From: Deinococcus budaensis
Lineage (GTDB): Bacteria > Deinococcota > Deinococci > Deinococcales > Deinococcaceae
Reading direction: 5' to 3'
DNA length: 64,000 nt
Assembly (NCBI RefSeq): GCF_014201885.1
Contig: NZ_JACHFN010000013.1
Coordinates: 31,221-95,220, forward strand
Part shown: piece by piece, positions 15,617-24,391 of the stretch
Layout of the letters: every line of letters begins with the position of its first letter
Numbering within the stretch: the stretch's first letter is position 1
Notes under the pieces: model-generated
Database searches by the model: none
What the model was told of the DNA's origin: nothing
The model's input: the letters and a program-made list of their open reading frames with translations, nothing else
Position numbers and translations under genes: made by a program

Positions 15617-16591
15617 ATGACCAGTTTCGAGATCATGGTGGCCCGGCTTGATCTGGTAGGCACCGCTCAACGTGTCGCCACCATGGACCTCAACGACCGC
15701 AAACGGCTGATGTTGCGGGCTGTTCAAGAGCATGATCTCGAAGGCCTCTGGGAGCTGGTGCGCTCCTACCTGGTGCTTCACGGTCGCCGGGGGACGAAGA
15801 TCAGCCCGGCGACCCTTCGGAAGTACAAGGCGTGTCTGCGCACCTACTGGACCTGGGCCGACGAGCACGGCGTCTCACTGACCCGGCCCCACCCCGACTC
15901 GGGCCACGCCTTCCTCCGCCACCTCGAGGGTCAGGGGATGGTCAAAACGTCGGTGGGGGGCTATCTCGCGGCCTGCCGTGCCCTCTATGAGACCCTGCAC
16001 TGGTCGGGCATCCGTGAGGACGACCCCTTCAAGCTCACCCGGCCCACCCAGGATCCACGGTCTCCCCTGCTGAAGGGCAAGCCCTACACTCTGGAGGAGA
16101 TTGAGCGGCTGCTGGCGGTCGCGGACGCTGAAGGGGCGGTGGTCATCACCCTGGGCGCAGACTGTGGTCTACGGAATGCGGAGATCGCGAGCCTGCGCCG
16201 AAAAGACGTCCATCTGCACCTCGACCCGCCCACGGTGCTGGTGCAGGGGAAAGGGGCCAAGACACGGGAGGTCGTTCTCTCGCGCCGGGCAGAGGCCGCC
16301 CTGCGGGGCTGGTTAGACCAGACAGCGCATCTCCCCCACCCGCTCGTCCTGATTGCCAACTCGACGGACCGGGTTCAAGACATTGTGCGCCGGATGTGCG
16401 TCCGGGCCGGCGTTCCCTGGGAAAAGCGCAAGGTTCATGGGCTGCGCCGCACCGCCGGGACGCGTGCCTATACCGAAAGCCGCGACCTGCTGGACACTCG
16501 GGATTTCCTGGGCCACAGCCAGGCTGCCACCACCGAGGTCTACATCCACTACGCCCGGGCGCAGGACAAGGCCGTCAACCGCGACTGGTAA
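15617..16591 (+). CDS. XerC/D-like tyrosine recombinase
   Basis: 324 aa from the ATG at 15617, with TACAGT (15605-15610) 6 nt upstream, so probably leaderless. The core-binding domain has GTKISPATLRKYKACL. The catalytic domain has DCGLRNAEIASL (about Arg186), VHGLRRTAGTRAY and LGHSQAATTEVYIHYA (about Tyr309); all catalytic residues are present. Remnants of close relatives occur at 12812-13146 (N-terminus) and 46140-46226 (C-terminus), so this recombinase family has moved or duplicated within the replicon. It converges on the SNF2 gene, with 34 bp between the stops. Confidence 0.92.
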   Translation: MTSFEIMVARLDLVGTAQRVATMDLNDRKRLMLRAVQEHDLEGLWELVRSYLVLHGRRGTKISPATLRKYKACLRTYWTWADEHGVSLTRPHPDSGHAFLRHLEGQGMVKTSVGGYLAACRALYETLHWSGIREDDPFKLTRPTQDPRSPLLKGKPYTLEEIERLLAVADAEGAVVITLGADCGLRNAEIASLRRKDVHLHLDPPTVLVQGKGAKTREVVLSRRAEAALRGWLDQTAHLPHPLVLIANSTDRVQDIVRRMCVRAGVPWEKRKVHGLRRTAGTRAYTESRDLLDTRDFLGHSQAATTEVYIHYARAQDKAVNRDW

Positions 16592-16625
16592 GAGCCAGGT
16601 CTGGGCCGGTCCATGAGATGGCCTC

Positions 16626-19436
16626 TCACGACCGGGCGAGTTGGTCATCTGCAGCGACGCCTGCTTTCGGCACCGGCGTCGGTCCCCAGGCCACACCAGT
16701 CACCGCGTACCCCGCGGGATGCAGCTCGTCACTCGAGCCCCGGGCCAGGAGGTCGTGCAACCGGCGCTCGAAGCCCGGCCAGGCTCCGGCATCCAAGGTG
16801 GGCTCCCCCGGCTCGTCGGACGCAGGCTGGAGCAGCCACGCGCTGAATTCCGGCGGGTTGACCTCCACCTCTTCCCCCTGGCGCCGCAGCACGGCGTAGC
16901 TCTCACTGAGGGGGCGACCGCGGTCGTCCTGCCAGCGCAGCACGGCGCAGGCCGTGCCGCCTCCGGACAGTGCGGTCTGGGCGACCTGCCCACTGAAGGC
17001 GTACTCCCCGGCCATCTCGAACAGCACCTTCAACAGCCGAGAGCTGCTGTCAAGGAGCAGGGCCTTCGCGGTGCGCGCCAGGGTGCGTTCGAAGGCGACG
17101 CGCTGGTTCTGCTTGAGGCCGAGCTGGTCTTGCAGGTCTTCCGGCAGCTTGATCTCCCAGACCTGTTCCCCGTACAGGCGGTGGCTGACCGTCACGCCCA
17201 GCTGGGCGAACATGCCTTCTACGAAGGCGGTCAGGTGCTCCTCGCCTATGGGCAGCTCGCCACGCAGGGCCGCGGGGTCGAAACCACTGGAGAAGCGCAG
17301 GAGGTCGGTCTGTTGCTGTGCGGACTGGCGTGCCCGTTCTAGCGCCTCCTCGATACGGTCCTGGGTCCGCTGCGGCGTGTAGGCGGCCGCCTCAGCCAGA
17401 ATCTTGTCCACCTCCAAGAAACTGGCGAGTTCACCGACGATGTCCTCGCGCAGCCCCTCACGGTACTCGTCAGCCACCCCGGCCATGTCGGCGGCCACGG
17501 TTTCCAGGCGGCCATACATCTGCAGCAGGATGTCGTCGTCGAGGCTCCCCTGCACGTTCAGGTTGAAGACCACCACCGGCCTCTCCTGCCCGTAGCGGTA
17601 CAGACGACCCACCCGCTGCACCAGACGCATCGGGTTCCACGGCAGGTCGTAGTTGACCAGGATGTGACAGCGGCGCTGGAGGTTGAAGCCCTCGCCGCCC
17701 GCCTCGGTAGACACCAGGAACTGCCCAGCCTCCTCGAAATGGTCGATGGAAGCTGTCCGCTCCTCCAGGGACTGTCCTCCGTGGATCACGTCCACCCGGC
17801 CCGGCGCGAGGCTTTGGAGGGCCGCGACGAGGTAGTCCTGGGTCGAGCGGTACTCGGTGAAGATCAGCACGCGCTCGTCCGGGTTGGTTCGCAGGACGCT
17901 CTCCAGCAGGGTACCGGTGAAGGCGTACAGTTTGGTGTCGTGGGCGCGCAAGTGGCGCGCCAGCGTGATCAGCCCCTCCAGCATCTCCGTCTCGCCGGAG
18001 AAAAACTCCGTGCGGCCCCCGGTGACCTCCTCCTCACGCTCCACGAAGGGGCTCCCCTCCTCGACCTCCACTTCTGGTGCCCCGGCTTCTTCACGCAGCT
18101 GGGTGTGCAGGCGCACGAGCCGCCGTTCCAGGGCGCCCTGGATGGCCGCCACGCTGGACGCGGCGAGCTTGCGGTAGATGGTCATCACGAAGCCGATGGC
18201 GAGGTTGCGCTGCCCGCCCCGTCGGCTGGCCTCGTAGCCGTGGCGCAGGTAGCGGCGCAGCGCGCGGTCAAAGGCCTCCTCCTCCCCACTCTGCGGCGCG
18301 GCAACCGTGTGGGTGACCTTGCCTTTGAAAATGAAGTTGCCGTGCGCATCGGTCACGTCGGCCTTGCGATTACGGATCACCATGCCCGAGAGAAGCTGTG
18401 GCTCCATCCGCAGCTGGGCGATGCGCTCGCGCCAAACCGGGCCAGGCCGCAGCAGCTCCAGGAGCGCTTCGAAGCGGTCAAGGTCGCCCTGGTGTGGCGT
18501 GCCGCTGAGCAGCAGGACGTTTTCGGTCAGGCCCCGCAGCATGGAGGCGAGGTGGTAGCGCTCGGAGGTCTGGTAGGTCAGGCCATAGAGGCTGCGCGAG
18601 AGGCGGTGCGCCTCGTCGAACACCACCATGTCCCAGCGTCCCGACTGCCGGATCAGATCCAGGTGCCGTTCATGCTTGAAGCGGTCCATCGAACCGATGA
18701 CCACCTCATAGAGCGGCCACTGCGCCGGGTCACTGATCTCAAAGTCACGGCCATAGATCACGGCTTGCCCTATCCCGAAGCGGGTGCGCAGTTCAGCCTG
18801 CCACTGCCGGGTCAGGCCCGCAGGCACCACCAGCAGGAAGCGCCGCAGGCCCTGCTGCCGAAGGGCCGAGAGCAGCAGGCCCACCTCGATGGTTTTCCCC
18901 AGCCCGACGTCGTCGGCGATCAGCCAGTTGAGGTTCCCGCTCTGGAGGATGCGGCGCACGAGGTGCAGCTGGTGCGGCAGCGGGTCGATGTCCACCTGCG
19001 CCAGCGCTCCCGTCGTCCGGTGCCAGTGCTGAAGGGCCAGCGCGAGTTGACGCAGGCGGAAGCGCTCGGCGAATCCGCCGGGGGGCCGGACGCCCGCCTC
19101 GACCATCGACCGGGCGCTCCAGATCGGGACGAGGTTTTCCCAGGGCAGCCAGTGGCGCTCAGCCCCTTCCCAGAACTCGACGAGGGCCTGCTCGCGGCCC
19201 CCCAGGGTGCGCAGCTCGAGGACGTGGCCCTCCCCCAGTGAAGGGCGCAGGCTGCGTGGCTGCTCCTGCACAGCCTGGCCGACCGGCAGGCCGCAGCGCA
19301 CGTCCTGTCGGGCCACCCGCGCCGAGCGGCCATCTGGCCACGTGACGGTCAAGCGCCCCCCCTCGTGGCCGGTAACGGTGCCCACCTCTGCGTTCCGTGC
19401 ATGCAGGACGTACGCGCCAACTACCGGGAGAAGCAT
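16626..19436 (-). CDS. SNF2/RapA-like helicase
   Basis: 936 aa from the ATG at 19436, chosen for the AGGAGG ribosome-binding site just upstream; it overlaps the previous gene by 16 nt. The N-terminus has a Tudor/SH3-like strand set (GTVTGHEGGRLTVTWPDG). SNF2 motifs follow: DDVGLGKTIEVG (about 172), VVFDEAHRL (about 267), LSGTPHQGD, IFTEYRSTQDY, STEAGGEGFNLQ (about 582) and QRVGRLYRYGQ (about 610). It is an ATP-driven DNA translocase of the RapA/HepA type, related to DrmD of DISARM, but no DISARM partners are near. Its operon partner is the coiled-coil protein. A two-gene nucleic-acid remodelling or defence system is inferred. Confidence 0.85.
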   Translation of the reverse strand: MLLPVVGAYVLHARNAEVGTVTGHEGGRLTVTWPDGRSARVARQDVRCGLPVGQAVQEQPRSLRPSLGEGHVLELRTLGGREQALVEFWEGAERHWLPWENLVPIWSARSMVEAGVRPPGGFAERFRLRQLALALQHWHRTTGALAQVDIDPLPHQLHLVRRILQSGNLNWLIADDVGLGKTIEVGLLLSALRQQGLRRFLLVVPAGLTRQWQAELRTRFGIGQAVIYGRDFEISDPAQWPLYEVVIGSMDRFKHERHLDLIRQSGRWDMVVFDEAHRLSRSLYGLTYQTSERYHLASMLRGLTENVLLLSGTPHQGDLDRFEALLELLRPGPVWRERIAQLRMEPQLLSGMVIRNRKADVTDAHGNFIFKGKVTHTVAAPQSGEEEAFDRALRRYLRHGYEASRRGGQRNLAIGFVMTIYRKLAASSVAAIQGALERRLVRLHTQLREEAGAPEVEVEEGSPFVEREEEVTGGRTEFFSGETEMLEGLITLARHLRAHDTKLYAFTGTLLESVLRTNPDERVLIFTEYRSTQDYLVAALQSLAPGRVDVIHGGQSLEERTASIDHFEEAGQFLVSTEAGGEGFNLQRRCHILVNYDLPWNPMRLVQRVGRLYRYGQERPVVVFNLNVQGSLDDDILLQMYGRLETVAADMAGVADEYREGLREDIVGELASFLEVDKILAEAAAYTPQRTQDRIEEALERARQSAQQQTDLLRFSSGFDPAALRGELPIGEEHLTAFVEGMFAQLGVTVSHRLYGEQVWEIKLPEDLQDQLGLKQNQRVAFERTLARTAKALLLDSSSRLLKVLFEMAGEYAFSGQVAQTALSGGGTACAVLRWQDDRGRPLSESYAVLRRQGEEVEVNPPEFSAWLLQPASDEPGEPTLDAGAWPGFERRLHDLLARGSSDELHPAGYAVTGVAWGPTPVPKAGVAADDQLARS

Positions 19437-22400
19437 CGCGCCTCCTGGGCACACAGCCAGTACTCGAGGTCCACGTCCGGGTCGGCCCTACCCAGGATGG
19501 CCCCGAGGCGCTGGGCGAAGGCCGGCAACGACCGCTTGGAGCAGGCCCACTCGGCGTACTCGTAAAGCCGCTCGATCAGGATGATCATCTCATCGAGGCA
19601 GGGCACCCCCGCCGAGCGGCGGATCAGGGCCAGCCCCAGGCCCCAGGGCAGGCTGTCGTAGCGGCTGGTATAGGGCGACTGAAAGTGGATCTGGTCATGC
19701 CAGTAGGCGCGCAGTTGCAGCATCAACTCGAACTCCTCGGGCGTCATGCCGCACGCGATCTCGCGCTCGATGCTCGCGCGCAGCTGCCCCCACTTTTCCC
19801 GGTCGAGGGCGTCGGCAAGTGCCAGGAAGCCCCGTCTCCAGTTGTACTGTTCGCTGATGCGCACGGCCTCGCGCTCGGCCCGCTGGCGCTTGGACAGGCG
19901 TTTGGATGGCGTCGCGGGTTCAGGTGCGGCGGGTGTTGCTGGCCGAGGTTGCCCTGGGAGCGCCGGGCCGGGCATACGAACCCGGATGGGTGGCAGGGGA
20001 GGTGTGATCACCGTTCCAGGCAGGGACGGTACACCAGGAAGTGCTGGGGCGGCCAGTGCCACGTGCCTGCCGGCCACCCCCGGAGGGGGAAGGCTGGGCA
20101 AGTTCATGATGGGCGTACCGGGAGACGGAGCCGCTGCCGAAGCTCGGGAGGGTGGAGGCAAGAGAGGCGGCAGAGGTACGCTCAGCGCGGCGGAGGGAAG
20201 AGGCGGCCCTGGTAGGGCTTGCTTCACTGGTTGCGCTTCTGCTCGGCCTCCGGGTTGGCTGATCGGGCGTCCTTGCCGCACAGTCGGCCCGGCCGGGGAC
20301 ACAGGGGCTGAAGCAGCGGCTCTGCCTGGTGCTGCCCCGGCCTGCTCAAGAGCCTGCCGCAGCCCGGTGACGCTCCGCGCCTCGGCAGGCCATCCGGACC
20401 AGAGCAGCCCCATCTCGACCTCAAGACGTTCTGCCTCCCGCTGCGCCCCATGCCACTCGGACCAGAGAAGCTGACCCCTGGCGCGCTCTGACCACAGAGT
20501 TTCCCAGTACCCGGGACGGCGTGGGAGACCATACTTCCGGCAGACCTCTGCCCAGGCTGCCTCCCACCGCGGCTCCGTCGGTAGAGCGGGGCCGGAACGC
20601 CCGGCCTTCTCCGCACTGCGCTGCTCGGCCACAAGCTGCCGCCACTCTGCTTCCAGAGGAGCCACCCTCATCCGGAAGTTCTGTTCCTCCTGGTCGATCA
20701 GACCGTCGATGTCCCCTGGCGCAGGAGCGGGTTCGAAGCCGAGGGCCAGCGCTTTGGCGTTGTAGGCCTGCTGGGCTACCGATAAGCGCCGTTGCACTCG
20801 CTGCCAACTGGCGACCACCTGTTCAGCGCCGACGACCCCCAGAGCCAGTGGACGCAGCAACCGCAAGGGCTCCAGTTTGGCAGCGGCCCGTTCCCTTTCC
20901 GCCTGAACAGCGTCGTCGACCGCTCGCCGCCGGTCCTCAAGGCTAAACGGCTGGCCCTGCTCCGCCTGCTTCCAGGCTGCGAAGGCCAGCTCCACTTCGG
21001 GCGGCAGTGGTTCACTGACGAGTTGCCCCAACTGCAGCCCGTCCAGCCCCCTCCCGGCCCAGGCGTCGACGTTCTTGTGTGCCCGGGCAGCCTGAGCAGT
21101 GGCAGCGGCATGCTTCCTCAACAGAGCGCGGGCCACTTCCACCTGCTCGGGAAGCAGGGAGGCAGGGTTGCTGACCACCCTTGCCCCGGTCGTGGTTCTC
21201 GCAGTGGAGGTGGAAGGCGGAACGCTGTGGCCTTCTGCGGGATTCCTGACTTTACCGGGCCGGACATCGGAACCCCCGGCGGCTGTTTCCTCCCGGCGAG
21301 AACCCAGTTGTCCTCCACCGGGCAGGGCAGGTGCAGGCACAGGAGACGCAGGTTTCGGAGAGGGACCGTGACTTGGAGGTGCCTGCCATGCAGGCATAGG
21401 CGGGGGGAACACAGCCGCTGTCGCCTCGCATTCCTGCCGACCCTGTTGCGGTTTCGCGGGCGCGGCTCCCCCGACCTCCTCGGTAGCCTGGCGGAGGCCA
21501 GCGAGGTTCTGGGCTTCCGCAGGCCACGTCTCCCACAGGGCCGCCATCTCGTCTTCCCGCGCCTGCATCCTTGTCCGTGCCTGCTCCCACTGCTCCCAGA
21601 GGGACTGGGCTTTGGCGCGGCTGGCCCATAGACGCTGCCAGTGTTCCGGCTGAGCCGGGACGCCCAGGGTGCGGCGCAGGTCTGTCCAGGCGGCTTCCCA
21701 CTGGAGGGTGCGGCGCTCCAGGTCGTCCTTCCCACGCGGCCCAGCCAGTTTCTTTGGTGAACCCTGGCTAAGGGTCTCCCAGTCAGCCATCGCCCGTTCC
21801 AGCGCGGGTGGCAGCGGCCGACTCACCAGCGCGGCCAGTTGCAGGGCGTTGACCCCCGGTCTGGCCCACTCCTGCAGGGCCTCCTGACACATGGCGGCTT
21901 GTGCCATTGCCCCCGCGTGCTGTACCAACAGGCCACGCGCGGTTGGCGTTTGCTCAGGTGCCAACAGCGGGAAGGGGGCGGCCCCTGGACTCTGTCGCCC
22001 TGCTTCCGGGAGGACGCTCCTCACTGCGTGGTGCGGACGCGGTGTGACAGTTCCAACGGGCGCGACAACCTCCGACGTCTTCTGGGCCGCAGCTGCCTTG
22101 TCCTCTCGTTCCCTGGCCTGCCGGGCCGCCTCTTGCAGGCGGTGCTGCTCGGCCCGGAGACGTTCCTGCTTGACACGCTCCTCGGCGATCAGTGTGGCCG
22201 ACCGCTGCTGCAAAGCCGTCAGGAGACTTGCCCGGTAGCTCCGCTCCCCCGTGAGGCGTGCAGCTTCTCGTTCCCTGGCCTGCCGGGCCTCCTCTTGCAG
22301 GCGGTGCTGCTCGGCCCGGAGACGTTCCTGCTTGACACGCTCCTCGGTGGCACGCTCGACCAGCCGACTCTGCAAGCTGGCAAGCAGAGCCGCCTGCTGC

Positions 22401-23488
22401 TCTCTCTCTCTTGCCCGGCGTGTAGCCTCCGCCACCGCCGCTTGCTGACGGACCAGCGCCGCTTCCTCGATCCGTGGAAGCCACTGACGTAAGGCTTCAA
22501 CCTCCCGCAGTTCGGCAGGCCAGTGGAACCAGTACGGGGCGAGCAGGCTGACCGCATCCTGAAGATCATGGCTGGCCTGTCGAGAGGCCAGCCACAGAGC
22601 CTGGGCCGCTTCTCGCTGTTCCCACAGCTCTTTCCAGAGAGACCAGTCTTCAGGAACACCGTACCGCTGGTGCAGGTCACGCCAGGTCGCTTCCAGGCGA
22701 GAACGTTGACGGTGCAAAGCTGCCCGGGATGAGAGCGTCTGGTCGCCGAGTCGTCGGATGGCGTCCTCGAGTGCTTGCTTCTCAGCCTCCCTCTGTTGCT
22801 GCCTGATCTGCTGGCTATGGATCTCCCGCTCCAGAAGCAGAGAAACCTCCTCAGGACGGAGATCCAGCCGGAGGTTCAGGCTGTTGACTTTGCGGCGATA
22901 GGTGCTTGCCGTCTCGTCCCGGGCATGTTGAGCCTGATCGACCTCCCTCTGCAGGGCAGCGGCTCGGCCGGAGACGGTACTCCATAAGCCGGCCAGCTTA
23001 CGGCCGCGCTGCTCAGCCTGCTGACCAAGCAGCACCGCCAAGCGATGCTGGGTCGCGATAAGGTTCGCGGCCAGTGGGAGCAACTGATGCAGGCCGAGCA
23101 GGCTGGCCTCCGCTGCTGCATGTTCCTGCTGCCCTCGCTCGTTCAGAGCCCTAAGGCGCTGGCGGAGCTCCCGTTGCTTGCCCAGCCCATCCTGCTCGAC
23201 TTGCCCTGCGGAGAGCTCCTGAACCTGGAGGGACTGCCCGTCTGCCAGGCCCTGCTGGAGTTCTGTAGGCAGCGGCCCACTGGCCAGGGCTCCCAACTGC
23301 ACACCATCCAGATCAGGGCCAGCCCAGCTCTGCAAAGCCGCCAAGGTTCGGTTGACCCTGGCGGCGGCCTCGTCGTGCTGCCTCAACAGGCCACGTATCT
23401 CCCCGATCTGCTCCAAGGTCGTGACCGGGATGAAGGCTGGCCCCGGGTCCGCACCGTCATCGGACGCCAACCAGTGTGCCGCGCTCAT
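19421..23488 (-). CDS. giant coiled-coil protein with three internal modules
   Basis: 1355 aa; first gene of the SNF2 operon. A module recurs three times, at about residues 30-335, 515-670 and 785-1050. Each opens with a short helical block containing SWAGPDLDGVQLGAL, EWARPGVNALQLAAL or AWAGRGLDGLQLGQL, followed by SGPLP/SRPLP/SEPLP. Each closes with a W-rich block (WRDLHQRYGVP, WTDLRRTLGVP, WAEVCRKYGLP) ending in WPAE-x-L-R-Q. Glu/Arg/Gln-rich coiled coils lie between. After a Pro-rich linker, a unique C-terminal domain (about 1200-1355) has YNWRRGFLALADALDREKW. No enzyme motif is seen. It may be a structural or sensing scaffold for the helicase. The family is not recognised. Confidence 0.75.
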   Translation of the reverse strand: MSAAHWLASDDGADPGPAFIPVTTLEQIGEIRGLLRQHDEAAARVNRTLAALQSWAGPDLDGVQLGALASGPLPTELQQGLADGQSLQVQELSAGQVEQDGLGKQRELRQRLRALNERGQQEHAAAEASLLGLHQLLPLAANLIATQHRLAVLLGQQAEQRGRKLAGLWSTVSGRAAALQREVDQAQHARDETASTYRRKVNSLNLRLDLRPEEVSLLLEREIHSQQIRQQQREAEKQALEDAIRRLGDQTLSSRAALHRQRSRLEATWRDLHQRYGVPEDWSLWKELWEQREAAQALWLASRQASHDLQDAVSLLAPYWFHWPAELREVEALRQWLPRIEEAALVRQQAAVAEATRRAREREQQAALLASLQSRLVERATEERVKQERLRAEQHRLQEEARQAREREAARLTGERSYRASLLTALQQRSATLIAEERVKQERLRAEQHRLQEAARQAREREDKAAAAQKTSEVVAPVGTVTPRPHHAVRSVLPEAGRQSPGAAPFPLLAPEQTPTARGLLVQHAGAMAQAAMCQEALQEWARPGVNALQLAALVSRPLPPALERAMADWETLSQGSPKKLAGPRGKDDLERRTLQWEAAWTDLRRTLGVPAQPEHWQRLWASRAKAQSLWEQWEQARTRMQAREDEMAALWETWPAEAQNLAGLRQATEEVGGAAPAKPQQGRQECEATAAVFPPPMPAWQAPPSHGPSPKPASPVPAPALPGGGQLGSRREETAAGGSDVRPGKVRNPAEGHSVPPSTSTARTTTGARVVSNPASLLPEQVEVARALLRKHAAATAQAARAHKNVDAWAGRGLDGLQLGQLVSEPLPPEVELAFAAWKQAEQGQPFSLEDRRRAVDDAVQAERERAAAKLEPLRLLRPLALGVVGAEQVVASWQRVQRRLSVAQQAYNAKALALGFEPAPAPGDIDGLIDQEEQNFRMRVAPLEAEWRQLVAEQRSAEKAGRSGPALPTEPRWEAAWAEVCRKYGLPRRPGYWETLWSERARGQLLWSEWHGAQREAERLEVEMGLLWSGWPAEARSVTGLRQALEQAGAAPGRAAASAPVSPAGPTVRQGRPISQPGGRAEAQPVKQALPGPPLPSAALSVPLPPLLPPPSRASAAAPSPGTPIMNLPSLPPPGVAGRHVALAAPALPGVPSLPGTVITPPLPPIRVRMPGPALPGQPRPATPAAPEPATPSKRLSKRQRAEREAVRISEQYNWRRGFLALADALDREKWGQLRASIEREIACGMTPEEFELMLQLRAYWHDQIHFQSPYTSRYDSLPWGLGLALIRRSAGVPCLDEMIILIERLYEYAEWACSKRSLPAFAQRLGAILGRADPDVDLEYWLCAQEARCFSR
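22104..22347 (-). repeat. 82-bp direct repeat inside the coiled-coil gene
   Basis: 22104-22185 and 22266-22347 differ at one position and lie 162 bp (54 codons) apart. They encode the EERVKQERLRAEQHRLQE heptad-like segment. Near-identity at DNA level means a recent tandem duplication within the coiled coil. Confidence 0.8.
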
Positions 23489-23706
23489 CGGGTGGTCTCC
23501 CCTATCCAGACCGGCCTCCGCATGGGCCAGACGCTGCTTGTGGTCATGACTCCTTTACCATGCCACGTCCAGGCGTCATCCGGTGACGCAGATGCGCCTC
23601 CTCCCGGCAGACAAAGGGCGGACGGGTATGCATAGGTATCCGCATAAGAGCCCGTTGTCTGTCATTTGTCTGTCAACCCGCCCTGGCCCTCACGGGTAGC
23701 GAAAGG

Positions 23707-23733
23707 AAAAACCCCGGCTGAGCCGAGGTTCTG
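23707..23733 (-). terminator. Rho-independent terminator
   Basis: On the minus strand AACCTCGGC, loop TCA, GCCGGGGTT, then a T-run. It lies directly 3' of the tRNA-Val relic, like a terminator carried along with a tRNA gene. Confidence 0.7.
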
Positions 23734-23735
23734 TG

Positions 23736-23790
23736 TGGTGGGCGGTATAGGATTTGAACCTACGACCCTTCGCGTGTGAAGCGAGCGTCG
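23736..23790 (-). pseudogene. tRNA-Val(CAC) 3' fragment, possible attachment site
   Basis: On the minus strand this holds an anticodon arm with loop TTCACAC (anticodon CAC, 23776-23778), a T-arm (GTAGG, TTCAAAT, CCTAT), a 3' acceptor strand ACCGCCC, discriminator A and CCA. The needed 5' acceptor GGGCGGT and a D-arm are missing: upstream sequence reads GAGGCGGAAAAAGAGACCC. One anticodon-stem pair is also broken. A 3' tRNA end with CCA and its terminator is the usual footprint of integrase-mediated insertion into a tRNA gene. It is not a working tRNA. Confidence 0.65.
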
Positions 23791-23950
23791 GGTCTCTTTT
23801 TCCGCCTCAGCCCGCCGCAAGACACCGTGTTTCTGGACTTTTTGGATGAGAGCGCCTCAGAGCTCACCCGTATGCAGCAGAGCGTTGTCTGTCAACGGTC
23901 GGTCAACGAGAGAAGGAGGTAAGCGGCACCATCTTGCACTTGTTGCACTT

Positions 23951-24391
23951 ATGTCAGACTCAGGCATGATCGCCTCCTACCTTCCGGATCAGCAGGAACA
24001 GGCCCAGCTGATGGCCCTGGTGCAGGCCCTGGGTGAGCAGGACGGCACGCTGGAGCTCCGTATCCGTGGGCAGGCGGGAGGACTTGCGGTTTCGCCGACC
24101 CTCGCCCGCTTGCTTCAGGAAGCCGCGCAGGAGCTCGCCCGTGGTCACGCCGTCACCCTGATCCCCACCGAGCAGCACCTCTCCACCCACGAGGCGGCCC
24201 GCCTGCTGGACGTCAGCCGCCCGTTCCTCATCGCCCGGCTGCTGGACACCGGGAAGCTGCCCCACCACCGGGTGGGCAGTCATCGGCGCATCGCACTCTC
24301 GGACCTGCTGGCCTACCAGGCCGAGCAGGAGCGTCGCCAGGCCCTGGCCGACGAGCTGACCGCCGAGGCGCAGCAGATGGGCCTGTATTGA
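23951..24391 (+). CDS. excisionase-type HTH antitoxin of a PIN toxin
   Basis: 146 aa from the ATG at 23951; a second in-frame ATG at 23966 is equally possible. Residues about 75-130 form an excisionase/MerR-like helix-turn-helix: HLSTHEAARLLDVSRPFLIARLL, then GKLPHHRVGSHRRIALSDLLAY. The N-terminal half is helical and may serve for dimerisation. The stop is fused with the start of the PIN gene (TTGA overlap), the standard layout of these toxin-antitoxin pairs. It should bind the toxin and repress the operon. It sits immediately beyond the tRNA relic. Confidence 0.8.
   Translation: MSDSGMIASYLPDQQEQAQLMALVQALGEQDGTLELRIRGQAGGLAVSPTLARLLQEAAQELARGHAVTLIPTEQHLSTHEAARLLDVSRPFLIARLLDTGKLPHHRVGSHRRIALSDLLAYQAEQERRQALADELTAEAQQMGLY

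Noticed and set aside
17664..19241. 525-aa plus-strand frame
   Set aside because: Antisense shadow of the SNF2 gene without any recognisable motif.
16626..19436. DrmD of a DISARM system
   Set aside because: Motifs fit an SNF2 helicase, but no DrmA, DrmB, DrmC or DISARM methyltransferase is adjacent.
23736..23790. functional tRNA-Val gene
   Set aside because: The 5' acceptor strand and D-arm are missing and an anticodon-stem pair is broken. Only a 3' fragment remains.
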